This document shows positions 28,852 to 37,619 of a stretch of DNA of 64,000 nt, in pieces (position 1 is the first letter of the stretch; each line of letters starts with the position of its first letter). The notes below the pieces were generated by a model that was given only the letters and a program-made list of their open reading frames with translations, was not told the DNA's origin and searched no databases. Both the position numbers and the translations under genes were made by a program. The stretch is from Aliiroseovarius sp. F47248L (GTDB lineage: Bacteria; Pseudomonadota; Alphaproteobacteria; Rhodobacterales; Rhodobacteraceae), in assembly GCF_023016085.1 (NCBI RefSeq), contig NZ_JALKBF010000001.1:1550001-1614000 (forward strand), in the 5' to 3' direction.

Positions 28852-30696
28852 ATGGCAACCGGCAAGACATCCCGCACCTTCGGCTGGATCCTGATGGGTC
28901 TGGTGATGGTGGGGCTCGTGGGCTTTGGCTCGACCAATTTTGGCGGCTCGGTCCGGTCGATCGCGACCGTGGGGGACACGGAAGTGGATGCCAACCGCTA
29001 TCTGCGCGAGTTGCAATCGGAAATGAACGCGTTTCAGGCCGAAACCGGACAGCGTCTGACCATGGAAATGGCCAAGGGCTTCGGACTGGATCAACAGGTG
29101 TTGGCGCGCGTTATCGCAACGGCGGCGTTGGAGGATGAAACCGCACGGTTGGGCATTTCGGTCGGCGACGAACAATTGCGTGATCGGATCGTCGACATTC
29201 CGGCGTTTCAAGGCGTCGATGGCAAGTTCGACCGCGAAGGATACACATTCGCGCTGGAGCAATCCGGCCTGACAGCGACCGAGTTCGAACAAAGCCTGCG
29301 CGACGAGGTCAGCCGCCAGATTCTACAGGCTGCTGTGATCAATGGTGTTGCAACGCAGCCAGTCTATGTTGACACGCTCTATGGCTATGCACGTGAAACA
29401 CGAGACTTTACCTGGGCAACGCTTCCGGTGGAACAGTTGGATACCGAACTGCCTGCCCCGACCGAAGAGACGTTGACCGCCTACTATGAAGCGCATCCTC
29501 AAGATTTCACCCTTCCGGAAACCAAAGTCATCACCTATGCGTGGATGAATCCGGAAGATGTCATTCCGACGATCACGGTGGACGAGGCACAGATCCGCGC
29601 ACTTTATGACGAGCGTGCGTCGGAATACCTTGTCCCGGAACGTCGGATGGTCGAGCGATTGGTGTTCAACACGCAGGACGAGGCGGTGGCGGCGATGGAC
29701 GCCCTTTCCACCGGCAATCAGACGTTCGAGGGTCTGGTGACTGGGCGCAATTTGCAACTTGCAGACATCGATCTGGGCGACGTGTCCAAGGACGAATTGG
29801 GGTCCGCAGGAGATGCCGTTTTCGCGCTGGTCAATCCCGGAACAGTAACCGGACCGCATGACAGTGACCTTGGTCCGGCGCTTTATCGTATGAATGCCAT
29901 TCTGGAAGCGCGCGAGACGAGCTTCGAGGATGCGCGCGAAGAGTTGCATGGCGAATTGGCCGCAGATGCGGCACGCCGGCTGATCGGCGATATGGTGACC
30001 GAGCTTGACGACCAGATGGCCGGTGGTGCAACGATCGAAGAGGTCGCGAAAAGCCACAACATGCGGCTTGGCACGTTGAATTGGATTGCAGGGGACAGCG
30101 ATGGCATTGCCGCTTACGATGCGTTCCGCGAGATCGCTGAAGTCGTCACCACAGATGATTTCCCCGAGATCACACTTCTGGAGGATGGCGGTGTTTTCGC
30201 ACTGCGACTGGACGAGCTGCAAGCCCCTCGTTTGCAAGAACAGTCCGAAGTGGCAGAGGCCGTACAGGTGGGCTGGGAGGCTGAAAAACGGCTGGAACTT
30301 CTGTCCGAACAAGCCCGCGGGCTGATCCCACAGCTTGAGGGAGGGGAAACCCTGTCCTCGCTGGGTCTGACCGAGGTGGTTGAAGAGGCGCAATCACGTG
30401 AAGCCTTTGTCGAAGGCACGCCCCCTGCATTCATGGCTGAGGTGTTCGAAATAGAGCCGGGCGATTGGCGCATAATGGACGCAGCCAACGGTGTGGTTTT
30501 GGTGCGGCTTGATGCCATTCATGCCGCCGATCAGGACAGCGACGAGGCGAAGGCCCTGAAAGCCAATTTCGCGACCGGCGTCGCGCAAGAAATCGCGTTG
30601 GATGTCGAAAATGCTTTTGCTCGCGCCGTTCAGACCCGGGCGGGGATCGAGCTGAACCGCGCTGTAATCAATGCGGTAAACGCGCAGTTCCAGTGA
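28852..30696 (+). CDS. PpiD/SurA-like periplasmic peptidyl-prolyl isomerase
   Basis: A 614-aa membrane-anchored foldase. One N-terminal helix (about 10-28) is followed by a SurA/PpiD-type N-terminal chaperone domain (to about 180), a divergent parvulin-like domain in the middle and a second helical region at the C-terminus. The layout matches PpiD, which binds unfolded proteins leaving the Sec translocon. The parvulin part (about 250-360) is weakly conserved, so catalytic activity is uncertain. AAAAGGAACACGC precedes the ATG. trpE starts 31 nt downstream. Confidence 0.82.
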   Translation: MATGKTSRTFGWILMGLVMVGLVGFGSTNFGGSVRSIATVGDTEVDANRYLRELQSEMNAFQAETGQRLTMEMAKGFGLDQQVLARVIATAALEDETARLGISVGDEQLRDRIVDIPAFQGVDGKFDREGYTFALEQSGLTATEFEQSLRDEVSRQILQAAVINGVATQPVYVDTLYGYARETRDFTWATLPVEQLDTELPAPTEETLTAYYEAHPQDFTLPETKVITYAWMNPEDVIPTITVDEAQIRALYDERASEYLVPERRMVERLVFNTQDEAVAAMDALSTGNQTFEGLVTGRNLQLADIDLGDVSKDELGSAGDAVFALVNPGTVTGPHDSDLGPALYRMNAILEARETSFEDAREELHGELAADAARRLIGDMVTELDDQMAGGATIEEVAKSHNMRLGTLNWIAGDSDGIAAYDAFREIAEVVTTDDFPEITLLEDGGVFALRLDELQAPRLQEQSEVAEAVQVGWEAEKRLELLSEQARGLIPQLEGGETLSSLGLTEVVEEAQSREAFVEGTPPAFMAEVFEIEPGDWRIMDAANGVVLVRLDAIHAADQDSDEAKALKANFATGVAQEIALDVENAFARAVQTRAGIELNRAVINAVNAQFQ

Positions 30697-30727
30697 CCCA
30701 TATCCCAGCGACCAGAAAGGACACCCA

Positions 30728-32239
30728 ATGGCTCTGACACCCTCGTTCGAGGATTTCGAAGCCGGTTGGAATGCCGGACGGAATCAGGTGGTCTATACCC
30801 GTCTGGCCGCCGATCTGGACACGCCGGTCAGCCTGATGTTGAAGCTGACCGAGGCACGGCGCGACAGTTTTATGCTGGAAAGCGTGACAGGTGGCGAAGT
30901 TCGCGGGCGCTATTCCATCGTTGGTATGAAGCCTGATCTGGTCTGGGAATGCCGAGGCAATCACGCACGGATCAACCGGCAAGCGCGATTTGATGCCGAG
31001 GCGTTCGAGGATATGGCAGGCGATCCGCTGGACGCGTTTCGGGCGGTGTTGGCGGAAAGTCGGATCGACCTGCCCGCCGATCTACCTGCCGCATCCGCCG
31101 GGCTGTTTGGCTATCTGGGCTATGACATGATCCGGTTGGTCGAGCACCTTCCCGATGTGAACCCGGACCCGTTGGGCCTGCCCGATGCGATGATGATGCG
31201 GCCGTCTGTTGTCGCGGTGCTGGATGGGGTCAAAGGCGATGTCACGCTGGTGTCGCCTGCTTTTGTGGACAGCGGCCTGTCGGCCAAGGCCGCATATGCA
31301 CAGGCGGCCGAGCGGGTGATGGATGCGCTGCGCGATCTGGAGCGCGCCGCCCCTGCCGAAACGCGCAATCTGGGTGAGGCGCGCGAGCTGGGGCCGTTGG
31401 TGTCAAACTTCGCGAAAGCGGACTATCTGTCGGCGGTGGACACGGCCAAGGACTACATCCGCGCTGGTGATATCTTTCAGGTCGTGCCCAGCCAACGCTG
31501 GACACAGAACTTCCCCCTGCGGCCCTTTGCGCTTTACCGCAGTCTGCGCCGCACCAATCCATCGCCATTCATGTTCTATTTCAACTTCGGCGGCTTTCAG
31601 GTTGTCGGTGCGTCGCCCGAAATTTTGGTGCGGGTGTTTGACCGAGAGGTCACGATCCGCCCGATCGCCGGCACCCGTCCGCGCGGTGCCACGCCCGAGG
31701 AAGACAAGGCCTACGAGGCAGATCTGATGGCCGATCAGAAAGAACTGGCCGAGCATCTGATGCTCCTGGATCTGGGGCGCAACGATGTGGGACGCGTGGC
31801 CAAGATCGGCACCGTGCGCCCGACCGAAGAGTTCATCATCGAACGCTATAGCCACGTGATGCATATCGTGTCGAACGTGGTGGGCGAGTTGCATGAAGAT
31901 CAGGACGCCTTGTCCGCTTTCTTTGCGGGGATGCCAGCGGGCACAGTATCCGGTGCACCAAAGGTGCGCGCGATGGAAATCATTGACGAGTTGGAGCCGG
32001 AAAAACGCGGTGTCTATGGTGGGGGAGTTGGGTATTTCAGCGCCGGTGGCGACATGGACATGTGTATTGCCTTGCGGACCGCCGTTGTGAAGGATGAGAA
32101 GCTTTACATTCAAGCGGGCGGTGGTGTTGTTTATGACAGCGACCCAGAGGCGGAATACGAAGAAACGGTGAACAAATCCAAAGCCATCCGACGAGCGGCG
32201 GAAGATGCGGCAATGTTCACGCGGGGTGGAAACGGTTAA
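30728..32239 (+). CDS. trpE: Anthranilate synthase component I
   Basis: The 503-aa large subunit converts chorismate to anthranilate using ammonia from TrpG, the first step of tryptophan synthesis. The N-terminal regulatory domain has the LLES-like feedback element (MLESVTGG), and the chorismate-binding domain shows PSPFMFYFNFG, GTRPRG, LLDLGRNDVGRV and GTVSGAPKVRAMEIIDELE. AGAAAGGACACCC precedes the ATG. No trp leader peptide or attenuator is visible in the 31-nt gap, so expression may come from the foldase promoter. trpG is beyond reach. Confidence 0.96.
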   Translation: MALTPSFEDFEAGWNAGRNQVVYTRLAADLDTPVSLMLKLTEARRDSFMLESVTGGEVRGRYSIVGMKPDLVWECRGNHARINRQARFDAEAFEDMAGDPLDAFRAVLAESRIDLPADLPAASAGLFGYLGYDMIRLVEHLPDVNPDPLGLPDAMMMRPSVVAVLDGVKGDVTLVSPAFVDSGLSAKAAYAQAAERVMDALRDLERAAPAETRNLGEARELGPLVSNFAKADYLSAVDTAKDYIRAGDIFQVVPSQRWTQNFPLRPFALYRSLRRTNPSPFMFYFNFGGFQVVGASPEILVRVFDREVTIRPIAGTRPRGATPEEDKAYEADLMADQKELAEHLMLLDLGRNDVGRVAKIGTVRPTEEFIIERYSHVMHIVSNVVGELHEDQDALSAFFAGMPAGTVSGAPKVRAMEIIDELEPEKRGVYGGGVGYFSAGGDMDMCIALRTAVVKDEKLYIQAGGGVVYDSDPEAEYEETVNKSKAIRRAAEDAAMFTRGGNG

Positions 32240-32297
32240 GGGGCGTTGCCCCTCGGCCATGCGGCCTCACCCCAGGATATTTTGAGCCAGAAGAAAC
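32238..32297 (+). repeat. Dispersed intergenic repeat, copy 3
   Basis: The repeat begins at the last two bases of the trpE stop codon: AAGGGGCGTTGCCCCTC, a GGCC-ATGC-GGCC spacer hairpin, then CACCCCAGGATATTTTGAGC and CAGAAGAAAC. It separates trpE from the convergent DUF3179 gene. Confidence 0.8.
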
Positions 32298-32304
32298 CGC
32301 TGGG

Positions 32305-33279
32305 TCAGTTGCCCAGCATCCATGTGCCGTCTGGCCAAAAGGCGTGGAACGCGAAGGCGAACAGCACGTCATGGGGAACGTCGCGACCGTTTTTATCGCG
32401 TACCCGAATGGTACCGACATCCCTGCCCTTGGCAATTCGCGCCGTATCCAAAGCAGACGCCTGACCTGAGGTCCAGCTGATCGTCAGCCCGGCCTCGTTG
32501 ATCTGGCCCGCTTTGGACAGGCGTGTCACTGGCCATGCGCGTTCACCAACACGAACGACGCGGGCCAGTGCAGGCACTCCGTGAGGGGGATTGTCGCCTG
32601 TAAAGAAAGGGTATGGGCGATTGCGACTGTCATATCCAGCATAGGGGTTTTGGCCATAGGGACGGTTTGCGGACGGCTGGTCCATCACCAACCCACCTGG
32701 ATTACGGTTGGCAAACTCGGCCCAGCTTTCCATCCATGCCGGCATCTGTTTGAGTTGCGTTCCGGTGTGTTTTCCGACGATACCTTCGCCAAGCGCCTGT
32801 TGCCACCAGCTTTCGGTCTGGTGGTCATACATCACCATGTCGGAGTTTCTGAGCTTCCCCGTCACTCCGAAGGTGAGCGTCTTGCCGGACACGCGGCGGT
32901 CAAACACCATGCCGGAATTGCATAATGGACAGAAGGTAACGGCCACGGGAACACTGCCCACGCTGTCATTCACGATCTCGTGCCATGTCAGATAGCGCAG
33001 CGGATAGGCGCGGGGTTCGGCACCTTTCAGTTCAAGTGTGATAACAGGTTCGCGCGCACCCAGACGGGTTTCGTTGGCAACTTTTACAAATTTCGGGTCG
33101 CTCAGCGCCGGAATGCCGTCGCGTCCGGGGCCGCCGGACAGGATTTCGGACCAGCCGCCCACTGTCGTGCGAGCAAAATCAGTCTTTGGAAATTCCGAGG
33201 CCCAGCTGTCTGGTTCGGCGCGCAGTTCATGCGCCCAAAACCCGAGACTTATGGCGAGTATCGTTAGGAGGATACGCAT
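32305..33279 (-). CDS. DUF3179 family exported protein
   Basis: A 324-aa protein with a short signal peptide (about residues 1-21). The DUF3179 core is recognised by YPLRYLTWHEIVND, TFCPLCNSGMVFDRRV with a Cys pair, LTFGVTGKLRNSDMVMYDHQTESWWQQ and GxAVxG-type repeats. The function of the family is unknown; the Cys-x-x-Cys-like pair suggests a redox or metal role. It follows the two cyclophilin genes on the same strand with a 97-nt gap. Convergent with trpE. Confidence 0.82.
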   Translation of the reverse strand: MRILLTILAISLGFWAHELRAEPDSWASEFPKTDFARTTVGGWSEILSGGPGRDGIPALSDPKFVKVANETRLGAREPVITLELKGAEPRAYPLRYLTWHEIVNDSVGSVPVAVTFCPLCNSGMVFDRRVSGKTLTFGVTGKLRNSDMVMYDHQTESWWQQALGEGIVGKHTGTQLKQMPAWMESWAEFANRNPGGLVMDQPSANRPYGQNPYAGYDSRNRPYPFFTGDNPPHGVPALARVVRVGERAWPVTRLSKAGQINEAGLTISWTSGQASALDTARIAKGRDVGTIRVRDKNGRDVPHDVLFAFAFHAFWPDGTWMLGN

Positions 33280-33376
33280 GGGGCCTCACTTTCCTATGTG
33301 TCCGGAGACATCCTGACAGAGAAAGATGAGGCCCCATAGCCCCCTTCACAGGGGTTTGAGATATCGTGCGCGAGGG

Positions 33377-34018
33377 TTAATCAACCACGCGCGCATCCAT
33401 GATCACATCGGGTTGGCTGGTGACAGCGCCGTTTTGCCCCTCGCCGCGCTTGATGGCATGGACCACGTCCATCCCGTCAGTCACATGTCCCACCACGGTG
33501 TATTTCCCATCAAGGAAAGGACCGGGGGCGAACATGATGAAGAACTGGCTGTTGGCAGAATTCGGGCTTTGCGCGCGTGCCATGCCGACAGTGCCTTCGA
33601 CAAAGGGTTCGTCCGTGAACTCGGCTGGTAGGTCAGGATAGCTGGACCCACCCATACCGGCGCGGCTGGCATCGCTGGTGTCGACGCGGCCAAACTCCAC
33701 ATCTCCGGTCTGGGCCATGAAGCCGTCGATCACACGGTGAAACACCACATCGTTATAGGCCCCTTCGCTGGCCAGTTGGGCGATCCGCTCAACATGTTTC
33801 GGGGCCAGATCGGGGCGCAGCGTGATGACCACTTTTCCCTGTGCCTGCCCTGCGATGGACAATTCCAGTTTGGGCGCATCGCCAAGCGCGGACAGATCCA
33901 CCTCGGCCGGTTCACGGGGCCAGAGGGTGTAGACCGCGTAGCCGACGATCATTGCGACACCTGCCAGAAAGGCGACCCAGAAGGTTGCCTTGTCACGTTT
34001 GCCGTAGTCCTCAGACAT
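33377..34018 (-). CDS. Cyclophilin-type peptidyl-prolyl isomerase, membrane-anchored
   Basis: A 213-aa protein with a hydrophobic N-terminal helix (about 12-32), a short linker, then a bacterial cyclophilin domain: VVFHRVIDGFMAQTGD with the catalytic Arg, and SPNSANSQFFIMF. It probably works at the periplasmic face of the membrane. Its start codon lies 8 nt inside the end of the upstream cyclophilin gene, so the two are translationally coupled. The enlarged linker and anchor distinguish it from its soluble neighbour; gene duplication is likely. Confidence 0.9.
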   Translation of the reverse strand: MSEDYGKRDKATFWVAFLAGVAMIVGYAVYTLWPREPAEVDLSALGDAPKLELSIAGQAQGKVVITLRPDLAPKHVERIAQLASEGAYNDVVFHRVIDGFMAQTGDVEFGRVDTSDASRAGMGGSSYPDLPAEFTDEPFVEGTVGMARAQSPNSANSQFFIMFAPGPFLDGKYTVVGHVTDGMDVVHAIKRGEGQNGAVTSQPDVIMDARVVD

Positions 34019-34511
34019 CCGCCGCGACCTTGACCGAGACCATCACATCAGGCTCCGCTGGCGGCTCGCCACGGGTGATGGCATCGACATGTTCCATACC
34101 CGAAGTGACGCGGCCGTAAACGGTATATTGGCCATTCAGGAAATGATTGTCTTTGAAGTTGATGAAGAACTGGCTGTTGGCCGAGTTGGGGTTCTGCGAA
34201 CGCGCCGCCCCCAGCGTGCCGCGATCATGGGGCAGTTTTGAAAACTCTGCCGGCAGGTCAGGCAGCGACGAGCCACCAGTGCCCGCACGGCGCAGGGTCA
34301 TCGGGTCTTTGCCATTTGCCACGTCGCCGGTTTGGGCCATGAAGCCGTCAATCACGCGATGAAAAACAACTCCGTCATATTCACCGGCACGCGCCAGTTC
34401 CTTCATCCGCTCACTGTGCTTGGGGGCCACGTCGGGCAAAAGCTCGATCACCACGGTGCCGCCTTTCAGTTCCATTACGATGGTGTTTTCTGGGTCTTTG
34501 TAATCGGCCAT
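34011..34511 (-). CDS. Cyclophilin-type peptidyl-prolyl isomerase, soluble (PpiB-like)
   Basis: A 166-aa cytoplasmic cyclophilin with VVFHRVIDGFMAQTGD, NPNSANSQFFINF and VYGRVTSGMEHVDAI. It has no signal peptide. CGGAAGGAGGCCCAA is a strong ribosome-binding site. It is the first gene of a two-cyclophilin operon and is divergent from pgk. Isomerisation of Xaa-Pro bonds in cytoplasmic proteins is the family role. Confidence 0.93.
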   Translation of the reverse strand: MADYKDPENTIVMELKGGTVVIELLPDVAPKHSERMKELARAGEYDGVVFHRVIDGFMAQTGDVANGKDPMTLRRAGTGGSSLPDLPAEFSKLPHDRGTLGAARSQNPNSANSQFFINFKDNHFLNGQYTVYGRVTSGMEHVDAITRGEPPAEPDVMVSVKVAADV

Positions 34512-34672
34512 TTGGGCCTCCTTCCGGTTCGTCTGTTGGGTCTGTATTCGCGGGCCAACCTAAGCCTCAACGGGGCAAGATTAAAGAGGTGACCGGCGCA
34601 TTTTCCTAACCATACCCGTTGACCCCGGCTCGCTTTTGATGTGCAACTGCAGCAGACCTGATGGAGGGACCA

Positions 34673-35863
34673 ATGGCCTGGAAAACACTCGACGACATGG
34701 ATCTGGACGGCAAGGTTGTGCTGACGCGCGTGGATATCAACGTGCCGGTCGAGGATGGGAAAGTCACCGACGACACCCGCATCCTACGGATCCTGCCCAC
34801 GGTGCGCGACATTCTGGCCGCTGGCGGCAAACCAGTCCTGCTGGCGCATTTTGGACGACCTAAGGGCCAACGCGTGCCAGAGATGTCACTGTCCGTGGTG
34901 CAACCGGCGCTGGAGGCAGCATTGAGCAGCCCGGTTAAGTTTGCCGAAGACTGCATTGGTGGTCCTGCCAAAAAAGCGGTTGCGGCGTTGCAGAGCGGAG
35001 AAGTCTTGCTGCTGGAAAACACGCGGTTTCATGAGGGCGAAACCAAGAATGACGGCCTTTTTGCAGCATCGCTGGCCGCACTTGGGAACATCTATTGTAA
35101 CGATGCGTTCTCGGCTGCCCACCGAGCGCATGCGTCGACCGAGGCGTTGGCCCATCTGCTGCCGTCATGTGCCGGGCGGTTGATGCAGGCGGAACTGTCC
35201 GCGCTTGAGGCTGCATTGGGAGATCCCGAGCGCCCGTTGGTTGCTGTGGTTGGTGGGGCCAAGGTCTCGACCAAACTTGGCCTGCTGGGCAATCTGGTGG
35301 GTAAGGTGAACCAATTGATCATTGGGGGCGGTATGGCCAACACGTTCCTTGCCGCGCAGGGCATTGATGTGGGCAAATCGCTGGCCGAACATGATATGGC
35401 CGACACCGCACGCGATATTCTTGCAAAAGCCGAGGATGAGGGCTGCGAGATTATCTTGCCTTCGGATGTTGTGGTGGCGCGAGAGTTTGCGGCCGGTGCA
35501 GCGAATGAAACGGTTGCCGCAGACGCCTGTCCTTCAGACGCAATGATTCTTGATGCGGGACCCGACACTGTCGCCCGCATCTCCGAGGTGTTTGACGCTG
35601 CGAACACGCTGATCTGGAATGGCCCGCTTGGCGCGTTCGAAATCGAGCCGTTTGACGCTGCCACCAATGCCGCGGCCAAAAAAGCCGCCGAGTTGTCGGC
35701 TGCGGGTGAACTGGTATCGGTGGCAGGTGGCGGGGATACGGTCGCTGCGTTGAACAAAGCCGATGCGGCCAAGGATTTCACCTATATCTCGACTGCAGGC
35801 GGTGCGTTTCTGGAATGGATGGAAGGCAAAGTACTGCCGGGTGTGGCAGCCCTTTCCGATTAA
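34673..35863 (+). CDS. pgk: Phosphoglycerate kinase
   Basis: A 396-aa glycolytic/Calvin-type kinase that transfers phosphate between 1,3-bisphosphoglycerate and ADP. Signatures are [66 protein letters not shown] and the C-terminal GGGDTVAAL. The ATG at 34673 is preferred because TGGAGGGACC lies just before it; the ATG at 34661 lacks such a site. A terminator follows. The aldolase gene two loci downstream suggests a glycolysis neighbourhood interrupted by hemP. Confidence 0.96.
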   Translation: MAWKTLDDMDLDGKVVLTRVDINVPVEDGKVTDDTRILRILPTVRDILAAGGKPVLLAHFGRPKGQRVPEMSLSVVQPALEAALSSPVKFAEDCIGGPAKKAVAALQSGEVLLLENTRFHEGETKNDGLFAASLAALGNIYCNDAFSAAHRAHASTEALAHLLPSCAGRLMQAELSALEAALGDPERPLVAVVGGAKVSTKLGLLGNLVGKVNQLIIGGGMANTFLAAQGIDVGKSLAEHDMADTARDILAKAEDEGCEIILPSDVVVAREFAAGAANETVAADACPSDAMILDAGPDTVARISEVFDAANTLIWNGPLGAFEIEPFDAATNAAAKKAAELSAAGELVSVAGGGDTVAALNKADAAKDFTYISTAGGAFLEWMEGKVLPGVAALSD

Positions 35864-35889
35864 TCAACTGAATTATCGGTAGTTTCAAA

Positions 35890-35920
35890 CCCCGCGCCTT
35901 CATTGGCAGCGGGGTTTTCT
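35890..35920 (+). terminator. Intrinsic terminator after pgk
   Basis: CCCCGC-GCC pairs with GGC-a-GCGGGG around a 6-nt loop, followed by TTTTCTTTTG. It ends pgk transcription and separates it from hemP. Confidence 0.8.
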
Positions 35921-35938
35921 TTTGTCTGATTTCTTGAC

Positions 35939-35968
35939 TTGACTATTTCCTGAGTATTTTAGTAGGTT
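35939..35968 (+). promoter_or_regulatory. Possible promoter upstream of the small ORF-hemP pair
   Basis: TTGACT (35939-35944), 18-nt spacer, TAGGTT (35963-35968), in an A/T-rich island unlike its surroundings. HemP genes are usually iron-regulated, but no convincing Irr, RirA or Fur site could be assigned by eye. Confidence 0.3.
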
Positions 35969-36045
35969 ATGAATATCAGCCAGTTGCCATCGCAACCAGC
36001 CGGAGTTTTGCGAGCGATGTATGCTCACCCGACAGGAGCGTGACA

Positions 36046-36171
36046 ATGACCAGCCCATTTGAAGGCCCCCACCTGGCCCAATCCGACATCCCATCCCCGC
36101 TGCCTATCCTGCCCGGCCTGCGTTCGCTGGCCACCTGGATCGATGCCTGCCTTGAAGGAGACCACAGATGA
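36046..36171 (+). CDS. Small ORF (41 aa) translationally coupled to hemP
   Basis: A 41-codon frame starting with ATG at 36046 and carrying a strong GACAGGAGCGTGACA ribosome-binding site. The product is proline/leucine-rich (SPLPILPGLRSLATWIDACL) with one possible amphipathic helix at the C-terminus. Its TGA overlaps the hemP ATG as ATGA, so ribosomes would pass directly to hemP. No family was recognised. Coupling plus the ribosome-binding site argue that it is translated, either as a real small protein or as a leader controlling hemP. Confidence 0.55.
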   Translation: MTSPFEGPHLAQSDIPSPLPILPGLRSLATWIDACLEGDHR

Positions 36172-36338
36172 CTGCCCCCCTGCCCAGCTCGGCTTTTGAT
36201 TCGGCAAGCCAGACAACACCACCCAAACACGACGCCTTGGATCTGACCGGATACGGGAAGAAAGCGCAGATCGTTCTGAACGATATGGTTTACACGCTGA
36301 CAATCACGCGGGCTGGCAAGCTGATCCTGACAAAATAG
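36168..36338 (+). CDS. hemP: Haemin uptake protein HemP
   Basis: A 56-aa protein whose last 30 residues fit the HemP family: KKAQIVLNDMVYTLTITRAG then GKLILTK, the conserved basic C-terminal motif. HemP-family proteins are small cytoplasmic proteins encoded with haem-uptake systems, and in some bacteria are reported to be regulators needed for haem-receptor expression. Here it is not next to receptor or transporter genes. The ATG overlaps the preceding 41-aa ORF by 4 nt, with GAAGGAGACC upstream. The first 25 residues are polar and poorly conserved. Confidence 0.85.
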   Translation: MTAPLPSSAFDSASQTTPPKHDALDLTGYGKKAQIVLNDMVYTLTITRAGKLILTK

Positions 36339-36399
36339 CCAACGCCACGGCGCGTGTCTGGCTGCGATCCCGCCCGACTGATTCCCCGCGCGCCATAGC

Positions 36400-36441
36400 T
36401 GGGGGCAAGGCCCACGACCGTTTCATCCAGCCTTGCCCCCA
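36400..36441. other. Long stem-loop between hemP and aldolase gene
   Basis: TGGGGGCAAGG (36400-36410) pairs perfectly with CCTTGCCCCCA (36431-36441) around a 20-nt loop. No U-tract follows on the plus strand; on the minus strand the stem is preceded, not followed, by T residues. It may protect the hemP mRNA 3' end or be a factor-dependent stop. Confidence 0.55.
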
Positions 36442-36498
36442 AAACTGATCCGCTGACCACAATCTGCCTTCTTCTTGCTTTCGTTAGCGCCAGCACAA

Positions 36499-36527
36499 TT
36501 GCATGGTTCGGACCACTCCCCTAGAAC
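36499..36527 (+). promoter_or_regulatory. Candidate sigma-70 promoter of the aldolase gene
   Basis: TTGCAT (36499-36504), exactly 17 nt, TAGAAC (36522-36527), giving a start about 27 nt before the aldolase ATG. Assigned by eye from consensus match and position. Confidence 0.45.
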
Positions 36528-36560
36528 AGGGGAAACTCACCAGATTGAGACAGGACCGAC

Positions 36561-37454
36561 ATGCGAAACCAAGCACAAATGGACAAGATCAAAGCCGGAC
36601 AAGGCTTCATTGCCGCACTTGACCAGTCGGGCGGCTCGACCCCGAAGGCGCTGCGCTTATATGGAGTCGAGGAAGATGCCTATTCCAGCGAAGCCGAAAT
36701 GTATGACATGATCCACGCCATGCGCTCACGCATCGCACAAGCTCCAGCCTTTACCGGTGACAAGGTGGTCGGCGCGATCCTGTTCGAAATGACGATGGAT
36801 CGCGAGATCGCCGGGAAGCCCACCGCGACATACATGTGGGAAGAACGCGGCGTTGTGCCGTTTCTGAAGGTCGACAAAGGGCTGGCTGACGAAGAAAACG
36901 GCGTGCAGTTAATGAAGCCCATGCCGGAGCTGGACGCAGTTTGCGAACGCGCGGTGAAGGCTGGCATGTTTGGCACCAAGATGCGATCAGTCATCAATGC
37001 GGCCAATGAAGATGGTATCAAGGCCAACGTGGCGCAGCAATTCGAAGTCGCAAAACAGATCATGGCCCACGGTCTGGTGCCGATCATTGAGCCCGAGATC
37101 AATATTTCGATCTCTGACAAAGCTGCCGCGGAAGACCTGCTTCTGGCCGAGCTTACCGCGCAACTGAATGCTCTGTCGGATGATCAAACTGTCATGCTGA
37201 AACTGACACTGCCCGAGACTGCCAATCAGTACAAGGCGCTGGTGGATCACCCACGCATTGCGGCGGTGGTCGCTTTGTCGGGCGGTTATAGCCGGGCTGA
37301 AGCCAACGAACGACTGAGCCAGAACACCGGTATGATCGCCAGTTTCTCGCGCGCGTTGACCGAAGGACTTTCGGTCCAACAATCAGACGCAGAGTTCAAC
37401 ACGACCATCGCTGATACGATCGACAGCATCTATCAGGCTTCGATCGCGGGGTAA
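36561..37454 (+). CDS. Class I fructose-bisphosphate aldolase
   Basis: A 297-aa Schiff-base aldolase of the short bacterial class I type, cleaving fructose-1,6-bisphosphate to dihydroxyacetone phosphate and glyceraldehyde-3-phosphate. Recognisable segments are GFIAALDQSGGSTPKAL, ILFEMTMDREI, VPFLKVDKGL, LVPIIEPEI and VMLKLTLPE, the last holding the candidate Schiff-base lysine. No metal-binding His cluster of class II enzymes is present. GACAGGACCGAC precedes the ATG. A terminator follows at once. Confidence 0.93.
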   Translation: MRNQAQMDKIKAGQGFIAALDQSGGSTPKALRLYGVEEDAYSSEAEMYDMIHAMRSRIAQAPAFTGDKVVGAILFEMTMDREIAGKPTATYMWEERGVVPFLKVDKGLADEENGVQLMKPMPELDAVCERAVKAGMFGTKMRSVINAANEDGIKANVAQQFEVAKQIMAHGLVPIIEPEINISISDKAAAEDLLLAELTAQLNALSDDQTVMLKLTLPETANQYKALVDHPRIAAVVALSGGYSRAEANERLSQNTGMIASFSRALTEGLSVQQSDAEFNTTIADTIDSIYQASIAG

Positions 37455-37474
37455 CACAGCGATAGATTTGAATT

Positions 37475-37506
37475 GCGCCCGTGGCTCACGCTGCGGGCGT
37501 TTTTTG
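37475..37506 (+). terminator. Intrinsic terminator after aldolase gene
   Basis: CGCCCG (37476-37481) pairs with CGGGCG (37494-37499), followed by TTTTTTG, 20 nt past the stop codon. Confidence 0.8.
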
Positions 37507-37619
37507 TTTTGGGTCCACGAAGATACGTGCTGCACCTCCGAGTTTTGCCTTTTCCGTGAAACCCTGCATACTGATTAGAGATGAGTTTGAGCAAGTGAAC
37601 CAGTGAAAAGGCGCGCCTT

